Shown: positions 25,433 to 33,654 of the stretch, in pieces | Layout: every line of letters begins with the position of its first letter | Position numbering within the stretch: position 1 is the first letter of the stretch | NCBI RefSeq assembly: GCF_004564235.1 | Contig: NZ_SOMN01000006.1 | Coordinates: 62,001-126,000 of the forward strand | Source: Cohnella luojiensis | Lineage (GTDB): Bacteria > Bacillota > Bacilli > Paenibacillales > Paenibacillaceae | Reading direction: 5' to 3' | DNA: 64,000 bases | The notes under the pieces: model-generated | What the model saw: only the letters and a program-made list of their open reading frames with translations | The model's database searches: none | Told to the model about the DNA's origin: nothing | Position numbers and translations under genes: made by a program

Positions 25433-28400
25433 TCAGAAATTTTCGGCTTCCTTCGCTTTTCTTTTTTTCCAAGCCATCTCATAGATGACCGGAACGACTA
25501 CCAGCGTCAGCAAAGTCGAAGTAAAGAGCCCGCCGATAACCGTAATGGCCAATCCTCCAGAAATCAGGCTAGTGGATGAACCGGATAGCGCTAACGGGAG
25601 AAGCGCCAGCATGGTGGCACATGCCGTCATCAGAATCGGACGAAGACGGGTTTTTGATGCTTCCACGATCGCTTCCGTAATCGAAATGCCGGATTTACGG
25701 TTTTTCTCGACACGATCGAGCAATACGACCGCGTTAGTAACGACAATTCCGACGAGCATGAGCATGCCGATCATAGCGCTCATCGATAGCGATTGTCCAG
25801 ATATCAACAACGCTCCGAGCGATCCCACAGGAATAAACAGCAGGGAAGATAAGATGATGAACGGCGTGAGTAAGCCGCCAAACGTCATGCTCATAACAAG
25901 GAATACTAGACCTACCGCTACAGCCATGGCAATCCCGATGCTCGCGAAGCCTTCGTTAATCATTTCCAACCCGCCGCCGAAGCTTACTTCGACGCCGCTT
26001 GGCAACGCTAAGCTTTCGATATCCTGCTGTACTTTGTTCGTAATAGCCGCAGTATCCGTACCTTTGATGGTACCGCTAATCTTCGCGTACGTTTTCCCAT
26101 CCTCATGGTTAACCGTAATGAGCGCGTTCTGTTCCGTAATCGTGGCAATTTCCTTCAGCTTAACAACACCACCCGGAATCGTTATGCCAATATTCTCTAG
26201 CTGATCTTTGGACTTAATCTGTTCCTCATAAGACAAGGTAAGATCCCTGAATTCATTATCTAAATGATAGGTGCCCGCATCAACAGGCTTCAACTGCTCG
26301 TTAACGGCTTGCATAACCGCAAAGGCGTTCACGTTCGCATCGATGCCAGCTTGGTTTAGCGAAAGCACCCATTTCGGCGATACATCGTTCATGTTATTGG
26401 ATATATCCTTCAAGTCGGAGTTCTGAAGCATCAAGTCCTCGACCTGCTTCGCCGCCTTCAACAAATCGTCTACGTTGCTTGCGTACAAGCTAACATCTAC
26501 ATTGTCGCCGGTCGGCAATCCCTCTTGCGCTCCTTCTTTAACGCTTACCGTCGTATCCGGCACTTCCGTCGTTACTATCACAGGCAGCTCGGCATTTATC
26601 CGGTCGATCGCTTGAACCATGTCCGTGCCGTCAACGAACTGTACGGCTACCGTTGCTTTGTTCTTCCCGCCGGAATCCTCGAACGGATTGCCCGTAGAGG
26701 AACCGTCGATGGACACCTGGTAGTTCTCCACGCCATCTAAACCCTTCACGTAGCTTTCCACCTTCTGGCTCACCGCATCCGTCTGTTCCAATCCGCTTTT
26801 AGCCGGGAGCGATACCTGTATCGATGCAGTAGGAACGGAATCGGCGGGCAGGAACGCGACTCCAAGAAGCGGAATCGTACTCAGAGAGCCGATAAGCAAT
26901 AGAATCGATAAGCCAAGCACAATGCCTTTACGTTTCAGTGCCCCGCGTATGATCTTCTCGAATCCGTTCGAAAGCTTGCTTCCTTCTTTATGCGGCTTAA
27001 CGTTCTTGAAAAATTTCGCACCAAGCACAGGAATAAGCATGATTGCGACCAGAAGCGAGGTGACGATGGAGATAACGACGGCCAGCGAGAAAGGGCGGAA
27101 AAACTCCCCGATGATTCCGCTAACGAACGCTAGAGGAGCAAATACGACTACCGTCGCTAAGGTTGAGGAGCCTACGGCGCTAATGACTTCCTTGGTCGCC
27201 TTGTAGGCTAGCTCCTTCCCTTTAAGCTCATTGCCTTTCTCCTGCCGCCACCTGAATATATTTTCTATGACGACTATGCTGTCGTCGACGATTCGGCCGA
27301 TCGACACCGCGATACCGCCGAGAGTCATAATATTGAGCGTATAACCCATCTGATCCATGAGCGCGATCGTCGCGAAAATGGAGATAGGCAACGATATGAT
27401 GGAGATCAACGTCGCCCGCACGTTCCGGAGGAACAAGAAAATGATGATGACGCAGAATAATGCGCCGTACAATCCTTCTTCAATTAAAGAAGATACGGAC
27501 TTCTCGATTTCTTTGCCCTGATCCAAGATAACATGGACGTCCAGCTCGGCTTTATCCTGATAAGTCGCGAGCAGGTCCTTTACTTCATTGGCAACATCAG
27601 CCGTGTTTGCGTCCTGATTTTTGATGACTTCAAGAATAAAGCTTTGTTTGCCGTTATAACGCGTAATCTCATTCTGCGAAGAGACTGTCGTAACGGCAGC
27701 GATGTCCGAAAGCTTGATTTTACCCGATCCGGACACAGCTTGAGCATTTGGTCCTTGAGGCTGCCCCGGGCTAAGCTGTAAATTCTCGATTTGCTCCAAG
27801 GAGTTAACGCTGCCTACCAGCCGAATCGGAATCGTCGTTTCTTCTTGCTTAATAGAGCCTAACGGAAGAGCATAATCCAACGCTTGTATCGCGCTTTGAA
27901 TGGAGCTTAACGAAATGCCCATTTCATTTGCCTTAGCTTTGTCCACGACGATTTTAAGCTCTTCGGTTTTAATCCCTTTAAGGGTAACGGAGCCGACGCC
28001 TTCCAGCTTCTGCATCTTCGGAACGATTTCATTCTCTAGTCTATCAGCCAAAGCTTGCGTATTATCATCCATAGGAAACATAGCAGCTTGGTAGATTGGT
28101 CTGGTTCCGACGGATAACCGTTGTATGGTTATGTTCGCTTTGTCCGGCAGCTCAAGAGCATCTACAGCGCTTTGCACTTCGCCGGTCAGCTTATCCATAT
28201 CCGAGCCGAACGGAAATTGCATGAAAATGCTTGCTGCATTTTCCGACGAAGTACTCGTTAACGAATCGTACCCCTTCATCATTTTAAGGCTGTCTTCGAT
28301 CGGCTTCGTAATCTCTGTCTCGACTTCCTCCGTGGAAGCCCCCGGATTAACAGCTTGGACGAATACGGCCGGGAATTCAATGTCGGGAAACGTTTGCTGC

Positions 28401-28501
28401 TTGATCTGGGTAGCGGAATAGAATCCGTACCCCAGTACCAGAATACTGAGAATAACGACGGCTACCCCATTCTTCAGACTAAATTTACTTAACGCGTTCA
28501 C
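25433..28501 (-). CDS. RND family efflux pump (SwrC/AcrB type)
   Basis: A 1022-residue proton-driven efflux transporter with the two-fold RND layout: TM1, a large outer loop, TM2-6, then a repeat. TM4 carries GRIVDDSIVVIENIFR with the paired aspartates of the proton relay. The second half ends GGLFTSTLLTLVVVPVIYE. In Bacillus the relative SwrC exports surfactin and protects against lipopeptides. No adaptor or outer-membrane channel is present, as expected for a Gram-positive. It lies 90 bp after the kinase of an OmpR-type system, which probably controls it; the gap holds a possible extra promoter. The pumped substrate is inferred only. Confidence 0.92.
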   Translation of the reverse strand: MNALSKFSLKNGVAVVILSILVLGYGFYSATQIKQQTFPDIEFPAVFVQAVNPGASTEEVETEITKPIEDSLKMMKGYDSLTSTSSENAASIFMQFPFGSDMDKLTGEVQSAVDALELPDKANITIQRLSVGTRPIYQAAMFPMDDNTQALADRLENEIVPKMQKLEGVGSVTLKGIKTEELKIVVDKAKANEMGISLSSIQSAIQALDYALPLGSIKQEETTIPIRLVGSVNSLEQIENLQLSPGQPQGPNAQAVSGSGKIKLSDIAAVTTVSSQNEITRYNGKQSFILEVIKNQDANTADVANEVKDLLATYQDKAELDVHVILDQGKEIEKSVSSLIEEGLYGALFCVIIIFLFLRNVRATLISIISLPISIFATIALMDQMGYTLNIMTLGGIAVSIGRIVDDSIVVIENIFRWRQEKGNELKGKELAYKATKEVISAVGSSTLATVVVFAPLAFVSGIIGEFFRPFSLAVVISIVTSLLVAIMLIPVLGAKFFKNVKPHKEGSKLSNGFEKIIRGALKRKGIVLGLSILLLIGSLSTIPLLGVAFLPADSVPTASIQVSLPAKSGLEQTDAVSQKVESYVKGLDGVENYQVSIDGSSTGNPFEDSGGKNKATVAVQFVDGTDMVQAIDRINAELPVIVTTEVPDTTVSVKEGAQEGLPTGDNVDVSLYASNVDDLLKAAKQVEDLMLQNSDLKDISNNMNDVSPKWVLSLNQAGIDANVNAFAVMQAVNEQLKPVDAGTYHLDNEFRDLTLSYEEQIKSKDQLENIGITIPGGVVKLKEIATITEQNALITVNHEDGKTYAKISGTIKGTDTAAITNKVQQDIESLALPSGVEVSFGGGLEMINEGFASIGIAMAVAVGLVFLVMSMTFGGLLTPFIILSSLLFIPVGSLGALLISGQSLSMSAMIGMLMLVGIVVTNAVVLLDRVEKNRKSGISITEAIVEASKTRLRPILMTACATMLALLPLALSGSSTSLISGGLAITVIGGLFTSTLLTLVVVPVIYEMAWKKRKAKEAENF

Positions 28502-28530
28502 ATGAATCTCTCCTCTCTTTATGAGAGAAG

Positions 28531-28560
28531 TATATAATCCTTGTTTGTCCTCTCTGTGAA
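28531..28560 (-). promoter_or_regulatory. Possible internal promoter before the RND gene
   Basis: On the minus strand TTCACA (28560 to 28555), an 18-nt spacer and TATATA (28536 to 28531), 30 nt before the ATG. It would let the pump be expressed apart from its two-component genes. The match is moderate. Confidence 0.35.
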
Positions 28561-28591
28561 CTGGAGATTACAAATTCGGATCGGAGAGATG

Positions 28592-29947
28592 TTAACGAGG
28601 GAACGAGATCGTGAACGTTGTCCCTTGCCCTGGCTGGCTCGACACCTGAATATCGCCATAGTGAAGATCAATGACTCTTCTTACGATTGAAAGTCCAATA
28701 CCGCTGCCGGCTATTTTTCGGGTTCTGGACTTGTCTACTTTATAGAAAGGTTTGAAAATAGACGCCCATTCCTCTTCGGGTATCCCCTGCCCGCTGTCCG
28801 CGATTGAAACCGTAATCCGATCCCCGTTCTCCTTCGCCTCCATGCGTATGGAACCACCCGGATCAGTAAATTTAATACTGTTGCTTAGCAAATTGTTCCA
28901 TAATTGAACAAGCTTATCCTCGTCCCCCATGATGCGAAGCTCCTCTAGTTCAAGATCAATTCGGAGATCTTTGGACATCCATTGGGGTTCATAGGCGATT
29001 ACGACTTTACGAAGCTGCTCATCCAATCGATATTCCCGCTTCTGAAGGGTAAGATGCTCATATTCAAGGGAAGATAGTTGAAGCAAGTCTGTGGATAATC
29101 GCGACAGGCGATCGCTTTCTTCCGCGATAATCGTTAGCAAGCGATTCCGGCTTTCCTCGTCCATTTTCTTATGGATGAGCGCTTGCGTGAATCCTTTGAT
29201 GGAGGTGAGCGGAGACTGGATCTCATGGGAAACATTGGACACGAATTGCTGCCTCGTCTTCTCGAGCATGCCAAGCTCTTTCGCCATTTCGTTAAAGCTG
29301 GAGGTCAACTGCCCGATCTCGTCTTTACGTCCCGTTCTTAACGTAATTCGGAAATCGCCTTTGGCCATTTTCCTAGCCGCTCTCGTCAGCAGTTGGAGGG
29401 GTCTCACGATAAATCTCGCAGCTATAACAATGAGGATACTGCCGGCAATCATAATAATAAGCAGCTGCGTACGGTATAATTCGGCGATCTTTGAAAAGAA
29501 TACGTGGAACTGCGGAGTAATGAATAATGCGTAAGACTCCCCGTTAATAGTAAAGGGCAGCCCGACAACCATTTGCTCTGGCCCTTTTTCAGTATTAGCT
29601 CGGTACACTCCCCCGTTTAGAACGTAATGAAGGGATTGTTCGTTTATCGTAATCCGCTTATTGTTAGTGATCAGGTTCTCGTGAAGCAGCTTCCCTTCCG
29701 CGTTATAAATATTAATGGAATAGATAGGAAGTGCTTTAATCCCTTTCATCAGCGATTCTTGATTGTTCGGGTACGATTCCCGATAGGACTGAATGATGGT
29801 TTTGCCGCCGGATATCAAATCATTCTGAATCAGTGTCTTAAGCTCCTTTATGTAAAGCCAGTTCATAACGAAAAAAGAAAGGAACAGGCTGATCATAATG
29901 GTTCCCAAGAAAGTAAGGATGACGCGTACGTACAGTGATTTAATCAT
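28592..29947 (-). CDS. Sensor histidine kinase of the RND-linked two-component system
   Basis: A 451-residue kinase. TM1 (about 8-32), an extracytoplasmic loop of about 125 residues, TM2 (about 161-180), a HAMP linker, the HisKA box FVSNVSHEIQSPLTSI with H241, the N box LWNNLLSNSIKF, and G boxes DSGQGIP and GSGIGLSIV. This is the standard build of envelope-stress kinases paired with OmpR-type regulators. It overlaps the regulator gene by 8 nt and precedes the RND pump. The likely signal is a membrane-active compound; this is inferred from the pump next door. Confidence 0.93.
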   Translation of the reverse strand: MIKSLYVRVILTFLGTIMISLFLSFFVMNWLYIKELKTLIQNDLISGGKTIIQSYRESYPNNQESLMKGIKALPIYSINIYNAEGKLLHENLITNNKRITINEQSLHYVLNGGVYRANTEKGPEQMVVGLPFTINGESYALFITPQFHVFFSKIAELYRTQLLIIMIAGSILIVIAARFIVRPLQLLTRAARKMAKGDFRITLRTGRKDEIGQLTSSFNEMAKELGMLEKTRQQFVSNVSHEIQSPLTSIKGFTQALIHKKMDEESRNRLLTIIAEESDRLSRLSTDLLQLSSLEYEHLTLQKREYRLDEQLRKVVIAYEPQWMSKDLRIDLELEELRIMGDEDKLVQLWNNLLSNSIKFTDPGGSIRMEAKENGDRITVSIADSGQGIPEEEWASIFKPFYKVDKSRTRKIAGSGIGLSIVRRVIDLHYGDIQVSSQPGQGTTFTISFPR

Positions 29948-30623
29948 GGCGCACCTCTAATCGATAGCCAAGTCCTCTTAACGTCACGATTCTGAATTCG
30001 TCGCCGTAACACGCAAACCGTTCCCTTAACCTCTTGATATGGGTATCGATCGTACGCATATCGCCTTCGTATTCATAACCCCAAATCTGATCGATTAGCA
30101 TATCCCGAGTGAAGAGCTTTCCGGGGTAGCTGGCCAGCTTGTAGAGCAGCTCGAATTCTTTTAACGGAATCGTTGTCGTTTGGCCGCTATCCTCGAAACT
30201 GATCTGGTAGCTTTTTTTATCCAATACGACATTCCCTAGCTTAATAGTCTGAGACGTGGATATCCGGTATCGCTTAAGCAATGCCTTGATTCTCATGACC
30301 ATCTCCATAGGGTCGAACGGCTTAACCAGATAATCGTCCGTGCCGAGCTGGAAGCCTTTAATACGATCAATGGACTCGCTCTTTGCCGTAATCATAAGGA
30401 TGGGTAAATCGCCTGAGTTCCTGATCTTGCGGCAGAGCTCCCATCCGTCCATTTGGGGCATCATGACATCCAGGACGACTAGATCCACCTGGTGTTGGTT
30501 CATATAATCCCAAGCTTCCCGACCGGTCGATTTGTCTATAATGGCCATGCCTTCGTCCTCCAAATATAACCGGACCAACTCGCGAATATGCTCGTCGTCA
30601 TCTACGACTAAAACTGTTGTCAT
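29940..30623 (-). CDS. OmpR/PhoB-type response regulator
   Basis: A 227-residue regulator. The receiver has D8-D10 (VVDDDEH), phospho-acceptor D52 (VLDVMMPQMDG), the switch Thr in LMITA and Lys in YLVKPFDP. The winged-helix domain ends with YEGDMRTIDTHIKRLRERF and TLRGLGYRLE. The start at 30623 has GGAGGG 7-8 nt upstream; the longer frame adds 11 residues ahead of this site. It is the first gene of the unit regulator, kinase, RND pump, and probably activates that unit. Confidence 0.94.
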   Translation of the reverse strand: MTTVLVVDDDEHIRELVRLYLEDEGMAIIDKSTGREAWDYMNQHQVDLVVLDVMMPQMDGWELCRKIRNSGDLPILMITAKSESIDRIKGFQLGTDDYLVKPFDPMEMVMRIKALLKRYRISTSQTIKLGNVVLDKKSYQISFEDSGQTTTIPLKEFELLYKLASYPGKLFTRDMLIDQIWGYEYEGDMRTIDTHIKRLRERFACYGDEFRIVTLRGLGYRLEVRHD

Positions 30624-30715
30624 TAGGGCTCCCTCCTCAATCGACACTTGTATCATTGTAATATAACTTTATCATGCCTATTTGAACCCATTGTGAACAA
30701 TTGATCTTAAATTCG

Positions 30716-30749
30716 AAAAAAAAAGAGCCTGCAATTAGATTGCAAACTC
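30716..30749 (-). terminator. Rho-independent terminator of the degV gene
   Basis: Arms 30725-30735 (GAGCCTGCAAT) and 30739-30749 (ATTGCAAACTC) pair over 11 positions with two wobbles and a 3-nt loop. On the minus strand nine T's follow (30724 to 30716). Confidence 0.88.
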
Positions 30750-30773
30750 CATAATAAGTAACAGATCCCTTTG

Positions 30774-31616
30774 TTATTCGAAATAATAGGTTAACCCGAT
30801 TGCGCCAACGCCCGTATGTGTGCTGATGACAGGCGTCGTGTCTTCAATGCTAATCTTATCGTAACCTGTGATGTCGATAATGGCCTCCTTCAGCTTGGAA
30901 GCAAGTTCGTACCCGGCGGCATGGATAAGGCCAACGCCTTTGATCGCTTTCCCCTTCACGTCTTCGGCGAATTGCTTCGCCAGAAACTCTACGACATGCG
31001 CCCGGCTTCGGACCTTCGCGATCGGCGTATACTCCCCGCCTTCGAGTGAAGCGATAATCTTAATCTTCAAGAGCGAGCCTATCCACGCTTTCCCTTTGCC
31101 GATTCTACCGCCTTTAACTAGGTTATCCAGCGTGTCGACGACCACGAATAACCGGGTTTGCAGACGGATCTCGTCCAGCCTGACGAGGATTTCCGCAATG
31201 CTCTTGCCTTGCTCCGCCATGGATGCCGCTTCTAACACTTGAAAACCAAGCGCCTTCGTAATATAGCGGGAATCCACCACTGTTACTCTGGTATCGGTCA
31301 TCTCCGCGGCCATCTGGGCAGAACGGACCGTACCGCTCATCTCGCCGGTCATGTGAATGGAAAGCACTTCGCTGCCATCGTTGCCGAGCCGATCGTATAC
31401 TTCAAGGAAAGCTCCCGCCGGGGGTTGAGAACTCTTCGGAAGCTCCTTGGACTGTTGCATCTTGCTGATGAATTCGGCAGGCGAAATGTCAACGCGATCC
31501 AAGTATGACTTATTGTCTATGCTTATAGATAATGGGACGACCTCTATGCCGTATTGTCGGATGATTTCATCCGACAGGTCGATGGTAGAATCCGTCACGA
31601 TTTTGATTTTATTCAC
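30774..31616 (-). CDS. DegV family fatty-acid-binding protein
   Basis: A 280-residue cytoplasmic protein. It begins KIKIVTDSTIDLSDEIIRQYG and has SQPPAGAF, IHMTGEMSGTVRSAQMAA and TLDNLVKGGRIGKGKAWIGS, the fatty-acid pocket blocks of DegV/FakB proteins. In Firmicutes such proteins present fatty acids to the FakA kinase for acyl-phosphate synthesis. The start is a GTG with AGGA about 8 nt upstream. It is a single gene with its own terminator, divergent from a metallophosphoesterase. Which fatty acid it prefers cannot be said. Confidence 0.93.
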   Translation of the reverse strand: MNKIKIVTDSTIDLSDEIIRQYGIEVVPLSISIDNKSYLDRVDISPAEFISKMQQSKELPKSSQPPAGAFLEVYDRLGNDGSEVLSIHMTGEMSGTVRSAQMAAEMTDTRVTVVDSRYITKALGFQVLEAASMAEQGKSIAEILVRLDEIRLQTRLFVVVDTLDNLVKGGRIGKGKAWIGSLLKIKIIASLEGGEYTPIAKVRSRAHVVEFLAKQFAEDVKGKAIKGVGLIHAAGYELASKLKEAIIDITGYDKISIEDTTPVISTHTGVGAIGLTYYFE

Positions 31617-31822
31617 GGGTTATCCTGCTTTCGCCTGATGTAATGGAGACGTTATGCCCAAGGACTATCCCTGTAGTCTATCATTCTGCACTAATCCTTT
31701 TCAACTCTGTGCGTATTTATCCGTATGCAGCGTTAAGTTATCGTAATCCATCGCTCAGCGCACCTCGCTTTTCTTTCCCCGCGTCGCCGTGGTAAGGTAA
31801 TGGGAGGAAAAGGGGGATCCGT

Positions 31823-32680
31823 ATGTTTATGTACTTTTGTATAAGTATCGCTTTGATAATTATATCCATATCCATTTATGCGACAATCATAGAGCCCAGA
31901 AGATTAACCATTACTCGGCACAGGATTTATTCGGGACATCTTCCCGAAGGCTTTGATGGAATGACCATTGTTCAGTTCAGCGACATACATCTCGGACCCC
32001 ATTTTTCCCTTTCGCAGCTTGATCAACTCGCTTCCACCCTTAACTCGCTGAATCCGGACATCGTCGTATTTACCGGAGACTTGTTCGATGCGCGGCGCAA
32101 GAGTAACTTCACGAATTACGATCCGACACCCGCGCTGTCGCGTATCCAAGCCCCGCTCGGCAAATACGCCATATACGGCAATCACGACTTCGGTCACACT
32201 CGGATGAATCGGTGCACGGGGACTTTTCTTCAGAAAGCTGGCTTTGCAGTGCTCCTCAACGAGAGCAAGAGAATTATGCTTCCCAGCGGCGAGTATATCA
32301 CCGTTGCGGGACTCGACGATTTCAATTGCGGCAGCCCGGACATGGCATCCGCCTTCGCCAAACTGAGCGATGATGGGTTTAATCTGCTCCTCGCGCATGA
32401 ACCGGATATCGCGGATAGACTACCGCGCTATCCAATCGATCTACAGCTATCCGGGCACAGCCATGGCGGTCAGGTTTCTTTGCCTATTGTAGGGGCGCTT
32501 ATCAAATCCTCCCTGGGCCGTAAATATATCGGAGGGCTGTATCGGGTTCATAAAAAGCTGCGCGCCGAGCGGCCTTATCTGCTTTACACCAATCGCGGTA
32601 TCGGCACGACCCGGATCAAGGTACGCTTCGGCAGCAAACCCGAAGTATCCGTGTTCACTTTGCTAACGAAAAAGGGATAG
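31823..32680 (+). CDS. Membrane-anchored metallophosphoesterase (YkuE-like)
   Basis: A 285-residue protein with one N-terminal transmembrane helix (about 2-20). The calcineurin-like blocks follow in order: FSDIHLGPHF, VFTGDLFDA, YGNHDFG, LLAHEPD and LSGHSHGGQ, giving a complete two-metal site. It cleaves phosphoesters at the cytoplasmic or outer membrane face; relatives act on lipid or nucleotide phosphoesters. GGGGGATCC lies just before the ATG. It is a single gene, convergent with the TerC gene, and the stem at 32672-32701 serves the end of both. Exact substrate unknown. Confidence 0.9.
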   Translation: MFMYFCISIALIIISISIYATIIEPRRLTITRHRIYSGHLPEGFDGMTIVQFSDIHLGPHFSLSQLDQLASTLNSLNPDIVVFTGDLFDARRKSNFTNYDPTPALSRIQAPLGKYAIYGNHDFGHTRMNRCTGTFLQKAGFAVLLNESKRIMLPSGEYITVAGLDDFNCGSPDMASAFAKLSDDGFNLLLAHEPDIADRLPRYPIDLQLSGHSHGGQVSLPIVGALIKSSLGRKYIGGLYRVHKKLRAERPYLLYTNRGIGTTRIKVRFGSKPEVSVFTLLTKKG

Positions 32681-32701
32681 CAGCCACCGCCGCTATCCCT
32701 T
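32668..32701. terminator. Shared hairpin at convergent gene ends, T-tract on the minus strand
   Basis: A perfect 10-bp stem AAGGGATAGC (32672-32681) with GCTATCCCTT (32692-32701). On the minus strand it is followed by TTTCG, giving CTTTTTCG with the stem end; on the plus strand no T-run follows. It overlaps the stop codons of both the metallophosphoesterase and the TerC gene. Confidence 0.7.
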
Positions 32702-33412
32702 AGTTCTACGCGTAAGCGATACTTCTTCGCTAATTGCAACCTTCTCGTGATAGTCCGCCCCTATTTTACGCCACGCAAAAGCACTGAACAACACGAGAAT
32801 CGCCGTCGCAACCGGGAGCCAGCCATATTCCCAAGCCCCTAAACTAGGCAGGCGCGCCTTCACGACTTGAACGCCGGCCAACATCTCGCCCGCCGTATAT
32901 CCCAGAATGGCCGAGCCGATCCACACCACCGCCGGAAAACGGTTCAACACCTTCAGAATGAGCTGGCTGCCCCAGATAATCAAAGGTATGCTGAGCGCGA
33001 TCCCCGTCGTCATAAGCCAAATATTATTCTTCGCTATGGAAGCGATCGCGAGAACGTTGTCCAAGCTCATGACTAAGTCCGACACGAGAATGATCCCTAT
33101 CGCCTTACCGAGAGAAGAGACGCTTTGCACCTCTTTGGAACCCCCATCTTCCATAACTAGCTGGATCGCGATATATAGAAGCAGCAGTGCCCCGATGATT
33201 TGAACGGCCGGGATATCCAGCAAGGCAATCGCGGCTACGGAAAGGATGATCCTAAGCCCGACCGCTCCGATGGCTCCCATCCAGATTGCCCGGCTTCTAA
33301 GGTGCTCCGGCAGGTTCCGGCTTGCCATGGCGATAACGACCGCATTGTCGCCGCTTAGCACGATATTGATCAACAAGATTTCCAATAACAAAAACAAACT
33401 ATCAACCGTCAT
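32693..33412 (-). CDS. TerC family integral membrane protein (YjbE-like)
   Basis: A 239-residue protein with about seven helices. The family signature LLEILLINIVLSGDNAVVIAMA and the second acidic site SDLVMSLDNVLAIA are both present; these aspartates line a metal path in TerC/Alx-type exporters. Relatives YjbE and YceF protect Bacillus from manganese excess, in part by loading exported enzymes. The start at 33412 has AGAGGCG upstream; the longer frame to 33487 adds 25 residues before the first helix. No yybP-ykoY riboswitch is apparent upstream. It is a single gene. Confidence 0.9.
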   Translation of the reverse strand: MTVDSLFLLLEILLINIVLSGDNAVVIAMASRNLPEHLRSRAIWMGAIGAVGLRIILSVAAIALLDIPAVQIIGALLLLYIAIQLVMEDGGSKEVQSVSSLGKAIGIILVSDLVMSLDNVLAIASIAKNNIWLMTTGIALSIPLIIWGSQLILKVLNRFPAVVWIGSAILGYTAGEMLAGVQVVKARLPSLGAWEYGWLPVATAILVLFSAFAWRKIGADYHEKVAISEEVSLTRRTKG

Positions 33413-33603
33413 CCGATTCGCCTCTTTATCTCTGGGGATTTGGATTATATGAAGCTTCATAATCCTGAACGTATGTAGTATAACCATATCGTTCGCGTGG
33501 AAACCCCGGCTCTATCGGTTCACGAGAACCCAAATTTGCGTATTTTCAACTCCATCCAACAACGATTAGCTTGGTTTCAGTCTCACGTTAACGGAATTGC
33601 CGA

Positions 33604-33654
33604 GGCGGGCATTCCGTTCCGTTCTATTCGCACAATCTCCGGTGAATGCCCGCC
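33604..33654 (-). terminator. Inverted repeat spanning the stop codon of the DUF5107 gene
   Basis: GGCGGGCATTC (33604-33614) and GAATGCCCGCC (33644-33654) form a perfect 11-bp stem; the TAG stop at 33624-33626 lies in the 29-nt loop. Minus-strand sequence after the stem is TCGGCAATT with no T-run, so it may protect the 3' end or terminate weakly. Confidence 0.5.

Noticed and set aside
32693-33623. Manganese riboswitch (yybP-ykoY) before the TerC gene
   Set aside because: The upstream 130 bp lacks its conserved helices and loops; the only stem there belongs to the neighbouring DUF5107 gene end.
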